Below, piece by piece: positions 37,401 to 47,303 of a DNA stretch of 64,000 nucleotides. The translations under genes were made by a program, and so were the position numbers. The DNA comes from Pezizomycotina sp. ARF18 (taxonomy: Eukaryota > Ascomycota): assembly GCA_002224055.1 (NCBI GenBank), contig AZLU01000057.1, forward strand, positions 62,001 to 126,000, read 5' to 3'. The stretch's first letter is position 1; each line of letters opens with the position of its first letter. The notes beneath the pieces were generated by a model. That model searched no databases, was not told where the DNA came from, and was given only the letters and a program-made list of their open reading frames with translations.

Positions 37401-40400
37401 TAGCACCGTCGGATTCAGTCAGCCAGATCGGCAGCTCGGCGCGCGGCAGCCACCTTGGCACCGGGACACGACCAGGCACTGGTAGCGGGGGCCAGATCCC
37501 TCGGCCCGGTACTGCCGGAGTCGGATCTATCCCAAGGCCTGGAACCGGCAGCCACCGCAGAAGTGGTCTTAGCGGAGCGGTCTCCCCGGCAGTGGTAGTG
37601 GCGGACAACAGAAACCGAGACCGCCTTACGTATCGTCCGGAAGTTCTATATCGAGCGGCAGTAGCGGCGGTATCGGCGGCAGCCGCCGTCCAGGTTCAGG
37701 CCGAGATACACTTCGTCCCGGCACAAGTCACGGTACTGGTAGTGGACACAGGAAGGGAACAGGCGATAGTTCGGGACGGCCACCTCTAGTTTTGAGGCCT
37801 GCTGGTGAGGACGGTACCAGAACCAGCGGGCGACCGAATTCCGGCCCCGGAGGATCCAGCGGCTCAACTGATTACGGCAGCAAAGGACACGGCTCTCACA
37901 GAGTGGGCATCCCTGCCTTGAACCCCGCGGCAGCGGTTCTAAGAAACCAACGGTTCCCGGCCTTTACCCCAGCGGCAGCGGCGCGCGCCCTAGTTTTTCC
38001 GGCCGCGCCGGCACCGGTGGCAGTTATAAGAGCCCCGGAGGTCGTTCTGACGGTCTGGGTTCAGTAAGAGCCGGAGCGGAAGTTCGCCTGCGGTTGCCGA
38101 CCACGATCCCAACGACCCCTGGCGCTCGCGCTACGGTACCCCGAGCACAAAGCCGCCCTTAACGCCCTCGAGTGGAAATCGCAAAAGTCCTCGGCAAGAA
38201 GCTCAACACGACCTTCGACCATACCAAGGTTATCTTCGCCGGGCCGAAGAAGATCCTCGTCTGGGGCAGCGGTATCCGCGCTCGCCTCAACTTAGGAAAA
38301 GAGGTCAATCTCACCCGTGAGTCGAGGTACTGGACCATTGAGGAGATCGACAACCTGCGGAAGCAACTCGAGAAAGGGCAGGCGGATATTCACGTTGAGA
38401 AAGATAGGAAGTACAGGACCCTGGACTCAAACACGTCGAGTAGGAAGTCCGGCTTGCCGACGAGTTCTTACCCGCTGTTTGACAAGGATCATGGATGGAG
38501 CTATCCAGGGCATGGTAACCCACTAGGACAGGGCTCGAGCGGGAGAAGAGGCTCGAGCGCGCAGAAAGGGCGGAGTGGAGGCTTAGGAGGCGGACCTTTC
38601 GGAAGTAGGTCTTTAAAGAGCCCGGGTGCGCCCGGAAGCTCTGGGGGATCATCGGGAACCGGCTCTTCAATACGGACGCCCAACCTAATGACCCCTATGA
38701 ACGTACCAGGTGGCTCTAGGAACTCCAGAGGAACTGGTGGAGTAGGAGGCGGTGGATCAGGTGGAACGGGACGTAGTGGAGGGACAGGAGGAGGAAGCAG
38801 TGGTGGCGGCGGTGGCGGTGGTGGAAGGTCTGGTGGAACGGGACGATCCGGAGGAAGTAGTGGACGCGATGGAAAGAGTAGCTCTAGCGCCCACCGAAGT
38901 ACCTGGGGTCAAACGATCAGCAAGTCTGACACCAGGTACCGGGACGATAAAGCAGAACGCAAGGCGCTTTCCGACAAGATTGACGAAGCGGTCGCGAAGA
39001 TTCTTGCCCGACGCGGCATCACGCCGAATTACAACCCGTGGGCGTGACGTGGTTCGGAGGCCCCGGCGTTATGGTCACGGGCCCGACTATGATGTATTTC
39101 CCTCTCGGGATCGTCGCCGGGTCCAACATGGGCGCCTGGAACTGGCAAGGGAGGGAGTTACCGAGCGATTGGTCGTGCTGGAACTGCCAGATGTTGCGGG
39201 AACTGCAGAGGGCATTCATGGATGGGAGAGCAGGCGTGAAGGCGCCGGATGGCAGGTGGCTCACCATGCCTCCTACAGATCCGAGAGGAGGCAACGACGG
39301 GGCATTAGTCCCACATAGGGGAGCCGGTTTGGGTGGCTTTGGTTTCGACGGCGCAGACGACCGCGACGACGTTCAGGAGACGGCGACCGTCCGGGACGAA
39401 GCCAATTCCGACTCCGCCATCGATATCCCCAGCCCAGACGGTTCACCTGACTGCAAAAATGAATCAACCCGTAAGTTCTCTCATGTATCTCATCGATTGT
39501 AGTCTAGAAATATTTTTAAAATAGAAATATAAATTGATAATTATTATCGTTCAAATATAATGCCCTTCCATCACTAACATGTACGTTATAACCGGTTTAG
39601 TACCCAGGTGGATGGTCCTGGTGATACTGGAAGTAGTTCTGGCCGCGGCGGGCGCGAGTGGCAGCGCAGGTGGCTCCCTGCGCACAAAGACTCCATCGAG
39701 AAAGCCCTCACGGAATCCGAATCTCTAATCACGACGATCCTCTTCAGGAAGCACGGGATACAAGCCGGAGCCGAGGATATCCGTCTGCGCGGCATACAAA
39801 CCCACGAGTCCCGATTAGGCTTTAGCTACGAGCTGGTGTTCGAGAAGTCAAAGTTCGAGAGGATGCTGGACGAATGCGAGTGCAGCGAAGATTTCCTGTG
39901 GAGAACGGATGTTACCGCCTGGCCGATTGGCATCATTCAGGAACTACCCAAGCTGCTTAAGGACGGCCGTGTAACGTTGAAAGTCAGCCTGGACCGGAAT
40001 TATGCCCCTCGCGATAAGGACGTGGACTGGCCACCAGCGAGGTTCGACGGCGCCGACGAGGAAGACGGTCTCACTCCGCAGCAGCGCGAAAAGGAAGGCA
40101 AAGCGAAGTATATCGAAGAGTGCAAGTCCATAATCACTTCCATCCTCCTGTGGAAACACGGCTACTGGTTTGAAGCGAGCGAAGTTCCCTTCGACGGAAT
40201 GGTCACGATACTGGCGCATGTTGGCATCAAATACCACCTGGAGTTCGGAACCTACGCGCAGCTTTACGCGAACGACTATGGCTGCGACAACGATTTCATG
40301 GAGAGCAACCAGGTCACCGCTTGGCCGCTATGGGTAGTGAAAGAACTACCGGGGTGGCTGCTGCGGGAGTACGTCGCAATCAGGGTGGAAGAGGATCCAA

Positions 40401-41400
40401 ATTGGGAGCCCAGCGATGCGCTTCCTTTCATGGCAGGGACGATAGCCCAGACAGTCAAGGCAGCAAGCACATGAAAGAGCTCTTGTTCCTTGAAGCCCAG
40501 ATGTCCGCTGACGACCCGATCGTCACGTCTACACCCGAACTCGACACCGGTATCGCCAGATGATACGACATTCTACACTACGATCCACTCGTGGACCCTT
40601 CTGGCAATGTCACCGACGAACGCTGGATATCCGCGAAGAGCCACTTCGATTCTGACTCAAACCTCGAAGACGTGCTTCCGGAGGAGACCTTGCTTCCAAT
40701 TGGCAAGAGCAACAGTGAAACCAAAGCCCGCAGCGAAGCTGTCCTGAAGCTACAAGATAAGGTCTCTCAGCTGGAGATTGAACTGGAACACATCCAAAAG
40801 GAGTTACACGCATCGACCCTAACGATCGCCGAAAGCGAGCGCGTCATCCGGGGACTCCGCGTACAACTCAAAGAGGCTTCAGCCGAGAATGGAAACCAAA
40901 GCAATGCTACTACGGGCAGTCGCGGGACATATAATTGGCCCCACGACGTGAATAACCCTGAGCCCAGCGCCGACGACGACAGCTCATATCCGCCAGACCT
41001 ATCGGGCATCGACCTCTCGATGATCGAGCAGTTCACGGCCGCGTTCCACATTCAAGAAACGGAAATTGCATCTCTTAAGGAAAAGCTGGCCGATCAGGAC
41101 GGGGAACTCTCCTACCTCCTCTCCAAGATTGTCGAACAGGACGTGCAGATTTCCGCCAAGGACGAGAGCATACGCAGCCTCAGAACCAAGTGGCAGAGTT
41201 TGGTCAATGCTCACACCGTTCAAAAAAAGGAGATAGCGACGTTGAAGGCGAAACTGGCGCAGAGTCACAAGGGTAGAGAGATGGACCGTGATACCATTCA
41301 CGAGCAGCTTATGGACCTGGTCAAGGATATCCACGGAATTGACGAGGGCTTGGACGGATACTACACATTGGCAAGCAGGGTAGAGGATGATTCAGATTGA
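34480..41400 (+). CDS. Giant multi-repeat protein with seven or more copies of an unrecognised 95-residue domain and a C-terminal coiled coil
   Basis: I do not recognise the family. From ATG 34480 the order is: an acidic Ser/Asp-rich N-tail (DSDSSDDEDATKGEPP); repeats 1 and 2; an acidic linker (about 35724-35850); a basic, Arg/Ser-rich segment; repeat 4; a long Gly/Ser/Pro linker (37080-38100); repeat 5; a Gly-rich linker (38520-38890); repeats 6, 7 and 8; and a coiled coil (40720-41330, with LQDKVSQLEIELEHIQKEL) ending SRVEDDSD at TGA 41398-41400. Three introns are clear: 34928-35010, 35358-35452 and 39471-39600. There is no signal peptide or membrane span, so an intracellular structural or scaffold role is likely but inferred. 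Several frame changes occur, and one in-frame TGA at 40561-40563 could instead mark the end of one gene and start of another. Total about 2,200 residues if single. Confidence 0.65.
34890..35240 (+). repeat. W-P domain copy 1
   Basis: Interrupted by the intron 34928-35010. Reads KQIEAVISFIL, then DIDIDFSEIRFRGVKNRLP, HRIVYTLVIPM, and the core QWPTCYLTMLPGWLIQRRVR followed by VAVEQ. Confidence 0.7.
35321..35703 (+). repeat. W-P domain copy 2
   Basis: Interrupted by the intron 35358-35452. Reads RIEKAVWEIL, IRIRERDVEGSFGGYS, AIVYSFDFSKERR, and the core QWPPSILTLLPALLARGTVV followed by LVVDTDDL. Confidence 0.72.
35880..35985 (+). repeat. Possible partial W-P domain (copy 3, C-terminal half only)
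   Basis: After the acidic linker, GTDFGILRNLSKLMGEGVIK then FISPDTPAK has the spacing of the L-x-x-L-x-x-L-x-x-G-x-V-x-F end of the domain, but lacks the Trp and the N-terminal half. Confidence 0.35.
36483..36537 (+). repeat. 15-base tandem repeat, about 3.5 copies
   Basis: Unit AGCAGGGGCTCGAAT repeated in frame, encoding Ser-Arg-Gly-Ser-Asn/Ser units in a disordered linker of the giant protein. Confidence 0.85.
36743..37020 (+). repeat. W-P domain copy 4
   Basis: Reads TIDETIADIVKTKHKQYTIT, PKDIRFHGCPSIL, RLRIAVNLDLQG, and the core DWPLDTLKTLSRKLKDGAVR followed by VSVQQEQKV. Confidence 0.72.
38168..38413 (+). repeat. W-P domain copy 5 (Trp-Thr variant)
   Basis: Reads VEIAKVLGKKLNTTFDHTKV, IFAGPKKILVWGSGIRARLN, and the core YWTIEEIDNLRKQLEKGQAD followed by IHVEKDRKY. 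The Pro of the W-P motif is Thr here. Confidence 0.65.
38976..39262 (+). repeat. W-P domain copy 6 (Trp-Ser variant)
   Basis: Reads KIDEAVAKILARRGITPNYN, then in a shifted frame VTGPTMMYFPLGIVAG and the core DWSCWNCQMLRELQRAFMDG followed by RAGVKAPDGRWL. Most diverged full copy. Confidence 0.55.
39697..40004 (+). repeat. W-P domain copy 7
   Basis: Reads SESLITTILFRKHGIQAGAE, DIRLRGIQTHESRLGFSYEL, and the core AWPIGIIQELPKLLKDGRVT followed by LKVSLDRNY. Closest to copy 8. Confidence 0.75.
40107..40407 (+). repeat. W-P domain copy 8
   Basis: Reads ECKSIITSILLWKHGYWFEA, EVPFDGMVTILAHVGIKYHL, and the core AWPLWVVKELPGWLLREYVA followed by IRVEEDPNW. With copy 7 it forms the best-matched pair, suggesting the most recent duplication. 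Confidence 0.75.
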
Positions 41401-41752
41401 TCCGGTCTTTTGGCCGATAAGGAGATGAAGTATAGCGCGCAATGCTGGTCATGTAATTTTATACACGAGATTGGAACTGGTTTGCATCCGACATGCCTGG
41501 TTGGTGTCCGTTTACTCGCGTTTTTGTTTTGTTTTTCTATTTCTGCGGATATTCTGTAAGGGGCCAGAACGGCGGCTTGATCCATGACATCACAACTTGT
41601 TCTTGGTCAAAACCTTCAACATGTTAGTTAGTTTTAATAAATCTTGACTCAGGTAGTTAGATAGTTAATTCAAAGCAATCTCGGTCAAAGACAATCCATT
41701 AGTACAAAGCTTCCATGGGAAGAAATTCATAGGTTACATCCGAGTCTTCAGG

Positions 41753-42335
41753 ATGCCTCGACGGTCTGCTCGGCTCGGAGGATCAACATCCTCCGCGTTC
41801 ACTCTGAGTCCATTGCGCTCAAAATCCTCCCAGGCAAATCTCCACCGCCGCGGTCTAAGACCGAAGCGAACCCCGATCCCTCTACTAGATTCCCTCCCCT
41901 TCCATCGATTACAAGCTAAATCCACAACTCTACGAGTATCCCGCGGCGAAACCTGCGTCCTGACATGCGAACCCTATAAATCACATCCTCCCGCACTGGC
42001 GGTTCCGCACGCCGTCCGTAGCGCGAACGAGCGCTGAAAAGCTACAAAGAGATCTACGAAGACTACAAGAAGGACGGGGATTTCGTTGGTATGGACATGA
42101 CGAGGAAGTTCATACAGATGGGATACACGCGCGCGATGCGATACACGAACCATAAAGGAGGGGGAAATACGACGAGAAGCGTCATGTTAAACCTAGGGAA
42201 CATGTTGATAAGGGCATGTTGGAGAAGAAGGAAGCCGCGGAGATATTTAAAAAGACACGGAGGGCCGTTATTGACGGAGATGAGGTGTATAAGAAGATGA
42301 AGAGGAATAGCAGGAGAATTACAAGTAGACTATAA
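41753..42335 (+). CDS. DUF4385 family protein
   Basis: ATG 41753 gives MPRRSARLGGSTSSAFTLSP, a basic nuclear-looking N-tail. The conserved domain follows: LRVSRGETCVLTCEPYKSH, then HWRFRTPSVARTSAE, YKEIYEDYKKDG, DFVGMDMTRKFIQMGYTRAM and RYTNHKGGGKYDE-like sequence. The C-end is EAAEIFKKTRRAVIDGDEVY with KKMKRN, closing RITSRL at TAA 42333-42335. This is the conserved domain known as DUF4385, found in bacteria and fungi; no biochemical role is established as far as I know. About 190 residues, normal for the family. At least three frame changes, each one missing base. Confidence 0.72.
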
Positions 42336-42695
42336 CTAGATCTTTGGTTTGATCATGGGCCATTATTTGGTTACACATCCATGAATTAGTGAAGTCTTCG
42401 CCCCCAAGTTTCCAGATCCAGATCGCAATACATTTCAGTACATATGTACCTATGCTATTGTGTATTATTAGACATCACAGACATGGGGTGTGCATAACTG
42501 GTACAGCTAGTGAATGGCAGCTATTGGATATAATAAGTTCATTCATGGCTTTTCTTGAACCTGTAATTTGAACCAAACCAGACAACAAACCATACTCGAG
42601 CGATGGCCTCGAGGTTGACGCTGCTCTTGATGATATATTGCTGCTGCCGTAGTTTGCGTTTGTGACGCTGGTGGTGGTGTCGGTCTTCTGCTCTT

Positions 42696-42741
42696 GGTGA
42701 CAGTGACAGTGATGGTGATGGTGATGGTGATGGTAATGCTG
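42696..42741. repeat. (GGTGAT)n microsatellite
   Basis: About seven GTGATG units, slightly imperfect, preceded by GTGACA units. The minus-strand frame across it (42539-42811) is a product of the repeat and is not called as a gene. Confidence 0.8.
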
Positions 42742-42820
42742 GCGTTGGAGTTGATGTCGTTATCGTTAAGTGTAGCAATAGCTCCCGGTTTCCCTGGAAG
42801 CTGGCTAGCACTGTAATTAA

Positions 42821-42821
42821 A

Positions 42822-42861
<40 letters not shown>
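42821..42861. repeat. (ATT)n microsatellite
   Basis: About 13 uninterrupted ATT units. Confidence 0.9.
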
Positions 42862-42862
<1 letters not shown>

Positions 42863-42910
42863 CTTCTTATATTTCATTTTAGGTAGTCGACGGCGTAAAC
42901 TGTCGTCGCC

Positions 42911-43141
42911 TTTTTTTTTTTTTTTTTTTTTATTTGCATTTTATTTTTTTTATTTTTTTATTTTTTTATTTTTTTATTTTTTTTATTTTTTTATTTTTTT
43001 TTTTTTTTTTTTTTATTTTTTTTTTTTATTTTTTTTATTTTTTTATTTAATTTTTTATTTTTTTTATTTTTTTATTTTTTATTTTTTATTTAATTTTTAT
43101 TTTTATTTAATTTTTATTTAATTTTTATTTAATTTTTATTT
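42911..43141. repeat. 230-base T-rich tract with TTTTTTA units
   Basis: Opens with T21, then dozens of T5-T8 runs separated by single A, later TTTAATTTTTATTTAA units. The plus strand carries almost only T and A over 230 bases, which is too long for an ordinary pyrimidine tract. It separates the DUF4385 gene from the helical hypothetical gene. Confidence 0.9.
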
Positions 43142-43235
43142 TGGGAAGGAGGGTGCCCAAAAAAAAAGAGAATTCCCATACAATTCGAATTTATTTTATT
43201 TTATTCTGTTTTTCTAGTATAAAATATATCTCACG

Positions 43236-43824
43236 ATGTTTCTTCTTCGTCCATTGCCTTGGCTCTGCAGCTGGACGCTGAAGACATGTGCGCCGAAGCT
43301 GAGGAGGCGGGAAGTTCAGAGGCGGAGAACCTCGGGCCCGGGGTGGAGGACCTTACTCTGTGGGAACGACGTGCACTCGACGTTGGTCGTTTGCCATTCG
43401 GCGCATACGGGAGAAGTCTCGCGAGGGACTGTATCTACGCTATGTACTGCGAAATGGACCCGGTGAAGGCGCGGGAGTTCGCCGGGCGCCTACTCAAGAA
43501 ATGGCCATCCAATAAATACGTCGTCGACGTCGCCGAAGTCGCTGCTCTTGAGAAGGAGATCAAAGCGGCCAAGGCGGGGGAGAAAGCGCGGGTACTAGGT
43601 GCTTTAAGGGAAAGGTATTCTCAGAGAAAGCACTTTCTATCATCCGGGAGATGGAATGCGAGGAGTTTGTCGACCTCTTACTGGCTCGCTCAATTACCCC
43701 AAGAGATGCCTCTGCAGGAGCGCTATCTTGCCGAGTGTATTGCCATCGAGGTGATGCAGACGGACACGAGCCAAGGAGGAAGCAAACGCCGCGCAAGGTG
43801 GTGTCTCTGAAACCTTCCGTTTGA
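43236..43824 (+). CDS. Hypothetical helical protein
   Basis: Family not recognised. ATG 43236 gives MFLLRP, then after a frame change ALQLDAEDMCAEAEEAGSSE, LTLWERRALDVGRLPFGAYG, RDCIYAMYCEMDPVKAREFA and LLKKWPSNKYVVDVAEVAAL. After a further frame change it reads KALSIIREMECEEFVDLLLA and ends KVVSLKPSV at TGA 43822-43824. The protein is helical, soluble and charged. Whether MFLLRP is a cleaved signal is unclear. It runs convergent with the cysteine-rich gene that ends at 44062. Confidence 0.5.
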
Positions 43825-44061
43825 GGTTTTTCGTGCAGTACCCGTAAGTATTCCAGAAAATAATGTTTTCTCCGAAAGCTATCGCTAACCCGAATATAGA
43901 CTCAGCAACCAAGCCGGGTCGGTAGACAGCGTCGTAAACGACGAGAACCTCCCCCAATCGTTTCGCACCTTCGTGGAGTCCAAAGCAAAGGTGTTCAAAT
44001 TTCAGGACATGTTTCCGCTTGTCCGCACAATCTCCTGGAAGGAACAATGGCGTCGAGAATC

Positions 44062-44944
44062 TTAATTTACCGTATTGACGTAGCACGGTTTCCGAGTGTT
44101 GGCCGCGTCGATGCAGGTGAACTTCTGGCTGGCGGCATCGCATACTCCTGAATAGCACGTCGCTGAAACGCCAAAGCAGTCAACTCCAGCCGTCATGCAC
44201 CGGTGGCATACAGACATTTGGTAGTACGCGCCGGCCTCGCAACAGTCCTAGAGTAAAGGGGTTAGTATAGCTCGGAGACCAATGACAGGTGATCATGATA
44301 TATCCACTCATCGCGGTTTCCTTACCGCAGAAGCTCCACATCCTGCTCCTTGAGCGCCACACCCGCAAAGCGACGAAGCCGTGCAGTTTCCCGTACAGCA
44401 GTTACTATTCGTCTTGCATAGGGTGTCCGATCCCGGACCCGAAGACGGTAAGCACAAAGCGCAATAACCGCCCGAACAAAGACCAATAAACACTCTCTGG
44501 TGTTACTACCCGGAGTACAGGTGGCAGGGAAACGCCTCTACAGGCTTGACAAGTCTTGGAACCTATGGTACCACCGCAGTATTGCGCCAAGAGCAGCAGT
44601 TTGAATCCGCGGTGCACGAACTGCCGGAGTCGGCGCAACAATGTCCGTTAAGGCAACTTCTTGAGCAACAGTCCGGCGTTTGATAGCAAGGGTATCCAAG
44701 TTGGGAGCAAGCGCAGAAAGGTGGGGCCCGCGCCCCGGTATGCAGTCTTGGAGCCACACCCAGTACCCGCTCCAAAACACACGGGTTCCCTGTCGAAAAA
44801 CTGGTCTCCGCGGTGGTCGTAAATGGATGGTAAAGCGGTGACAGTTGACGATAAAAAGAGGGCGAGGATTAGGGCCATAGCTAACGGACACAGCATAAAG
44901 GCGCACTGTTCTGACGGCCGCCGAAGCGTTGTCATGTTTTGCAT
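44062..44944 (-). CDS. Secreted cysteine-rich multi-module protein A
   Basis: Minus-strand gene with start around 44944 or 44896. A signal peptide (MLCPLAMALILALFLSSTVT) precedes a string of cysteine modules of the type C-x(4-6)-D/N-C-C-x(2-4)-C-x(3-5)-C, such as PDCCSRSCLNGHCC and SNCCTGNCTASSLCGC. The intron 44248-44325 (TACTAAC branch) precedes a last exon with DCCEAGAYYQMSVCHRC, ending PCYVNTVN at TAA 44062-44064. The C-C doublet spacing is like that of disulfide-knotted (knottin-type) domains; the protein would act outside the cell, role unknown. The coding sequence is split over several frames, as in other genes here. Paralogue of the genes at 45.9 and 55.9 kb. Confidence 0.62.
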
Positions 44945-45922
44945 TTCCCTAACAAGCTGTTGACTGTTCTCTTGAAATTTGAAAGACTGCAAACTACCGA
45001 CTACCTTAGTACCTTCCTGATAACTTCCATACGGCAGTAAATCGCCCCCGTTTATATGTTTATATGGGAAGAAGCTACTCGACAGACAAGGTATAAACGT
45101 CTTTTTGCACATATTAAGCTTAGGCTTCCGCGCATGTGCCCTCTCGAAGCCATCCGAACTGCGATCATTAGAGTTTTCTTTCAGTTTCGTTAAAAGGACT
45201 GGCCAACGCAGAAGCGGGTCTCTATGAAGTCTATCCCCCACATTTTACTACCTTGCAGTGGCGACCTTCGTAGCGGCAACCAACGAGCGTCCCAATCTCA
45301 CTGCCTTTTTATATCGAGTCAATACGTCCCAAAAAAGAAATGGGGGGGGGGGGGGCACCACGCTGTGAAATAGCTAGTAGACTGCGCGCAATGTCCTTTT
45401 TAAGTGTAATACACTGACAGTGCTTTAAATCCGCGAGCTTATCCAGTATAGAATAGATCAAGCCGAAGTGCTTCATCCTGTTCACCGTTCATCAGTTTTA
45501 ATGAGATCTATCAGAACTTTTTGGCTCAAATGTGCGGAGCTAAGGGAGACATTTCGAATAAATGGATAAAGTCCATCGTTAAATATGACAGCCATGACAC
45601 CTTCCCACGTTTTTGGTCATTTGAACTCTAACACACTACGTGCTTCCCGTACCGCCGATTCTCGGCTCCTTTCCCACGTTGTGCTCCGAGCATCCAAAGG
45701 GTATATATAATACGCATTTTCATTTATAAACTTACAAACGTCAGCCGGGTTAGATTCTATTTATTCAACTAATATCAATATACTCATTACCCAGCTAGGA
45801 TATACTATACATATTTGATAAACGTTCGGCGACAAATCTCCTAAGATCGTAATCAGCCAGTTCAACCTAGGTCCGGTCCTCCGACAAGACTACATCAAAA
45901 CAAACCGTAGCAAGTCGTCACC
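44945..45922. promoter_or_regulatory. Divergent intergenic region between cysteine-rich genes A and B
   Basis: About 980 bases separate the starts of two paralogous genes on opposite strands, so it should hold both promoters. It contains fourteen consecutive G at 45342-45355 and TATATATAA-like sequence near 45702-45710. No other gene seen. Confidence 0.4.
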
Positions 45923-47303
45923 ATGACTCGGCTCATTCTTCTAGCTTTGCTCCTACAACTCTTGGCATCGCTTCCGACCACCTCGGGGTTCCCTCCCGAC
46001 TCGGGGATTGGCTTGTTTGAGAGACTCGAATGCAAAAGCTGGGGGTATTTTGCTCTGGAACCAAGAGTGCTGCTCTACGATCTGCGCTGGATCTTCGTGT
46101 ACGTGCATCGCGACGGGTGATACGAACGTGGCGTGTACCCAGAACTCAGACTGCTGCAGCGGCAACTGTAACGGAGGAAGCAGATGTGTCTGCTCAAACG
46201 TAGGGTCCGGAATCTGCGGTAGCGATGGCGACTGTTGCGGAGGTACCGCTTTCTGCGAGTCTGGGTCGTGCTCCAACTGCTATAACATTGATGAACAGTG
46301 CTATCAAGACCGCGTTATGCTGCTCGAAACACTGTCTAATGAACAGCACCGACACTGGGGATTGGCACTGCTGCATAGGGGATGGAGACACGGCTGTTCA
46401 AAGAGTGAAGACTGCTGCTGGGCAGGTTCTTTCTGCGACGCTGGTAAATGCGTCGGATGCCTTCCGCTTCTTTCGGGGACGCCGTGTGTCAACCAGGGAG
46501 ATTGCTGCTCAGGCGGCTGTTTTCGATTCGGTTTGTAAACTGATAGGTAAGCCTGTTTAATAATTATTATATTCTTTACGTCTTACTTTTTCTAATATTA
46601 AACTTATTTATTAATTAGGTAACGATTCCCCGATCGCCTGCCACTACAACTCCGACTGTTTGTCCAACAACTGCGGTGGGAGGCCCCGTCTCGGGAACGT
46701 GTAAGGCCACCTGCCACGACATCGGAGGAAACTGCACGGTTACAGCCGACTGTTGCACAGATGTCACCACAACGACGTGCTCCTCGGGTAAGTGCTACGT
46801 TGCGAACACTTACTCGTGTAATGGAGACGGCGACTGCGCCCCACCCGGCCATTGCGACAACCAGAAAAATGCGCTGCCTGCATCGGGAATGGTAACTCGA
46901 CGGGGTGCAAAGACAACAGTTGGTGCTGTGCCGGAAACTGGTGCAACGGAGGTCCCTCGGGGCTATGTCAAACATGTATAGTAAGGATTAGAGACGCCCT
47001 TCCCTGCCATTTGATTCTTTGTGGGCTCGAACTAACATAACATATAACGTGACGTAGCCCAACGGACAAGCCTGTTTTACAAGCTCCATGTGCTGCTCGT
47101 TAACCTGCGGCGGGAATCTGCCAGGGTCACCAAATGAGAACTGTTGCCTACCTGTAGGGCAAACCTGTGGAAGCAACGCCGACTGCTGCTCGTTCAATTG
47201 CGAAGCGAGTCAGTGTGCGGCGCCTCTCTCCACGACGGCTGGCTCGGATGCTCCTTCGGGAACTTCGTCAGCTCCGCGTGTTGGCGGTACGCACCCTTGT
47301 TAA
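45923..47303 (+). CDS. Secreted cysteine-rich multi-module protein B
   Basis: ATG 45923 gives a clean signal peptide (MTRLILLALLLQLLASLPTT). At least ten cysteine modules follow, for example SDCCSGNCNGGSRCVC, GDCCGGTAFCESGSCSNC, EDCCWAGSFCDAGKCVGC, ADCCTDVTTTTCSSGKC, SMCCSLTC and ADCCSFNCEASQC. Two introns are clear: 46547-46618 and 46981-47057 (ACTAAC branch). The C-terminus is Ser/Thr-rich and ends VGGTHPC at TAA 47301-47303. About 420 residues. The modules share a six-cysteine plan with a C-C doublet, compatible with a knotted disulfide fold. Likely extracellular; whether wall-bound or released is unknown. Several frame changes lie in the locus. Transcribed away from gene A. Confidence 0.65.

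Noticed and set aside
36901-37608. Minus-strand frame of 235 codons within the giant gene
   Set aside because: Pro/Leu/Trp-rich mirror of the Gly/Ser-rich linker on the coding strand; typical shadow of GC-rich low-complexity sequence.
42539-42811. Minus-strand frame of 90 codons with Ser-Pro repeats
   Set aside because: It is simply the translation of the GGTGAT microsatellite.
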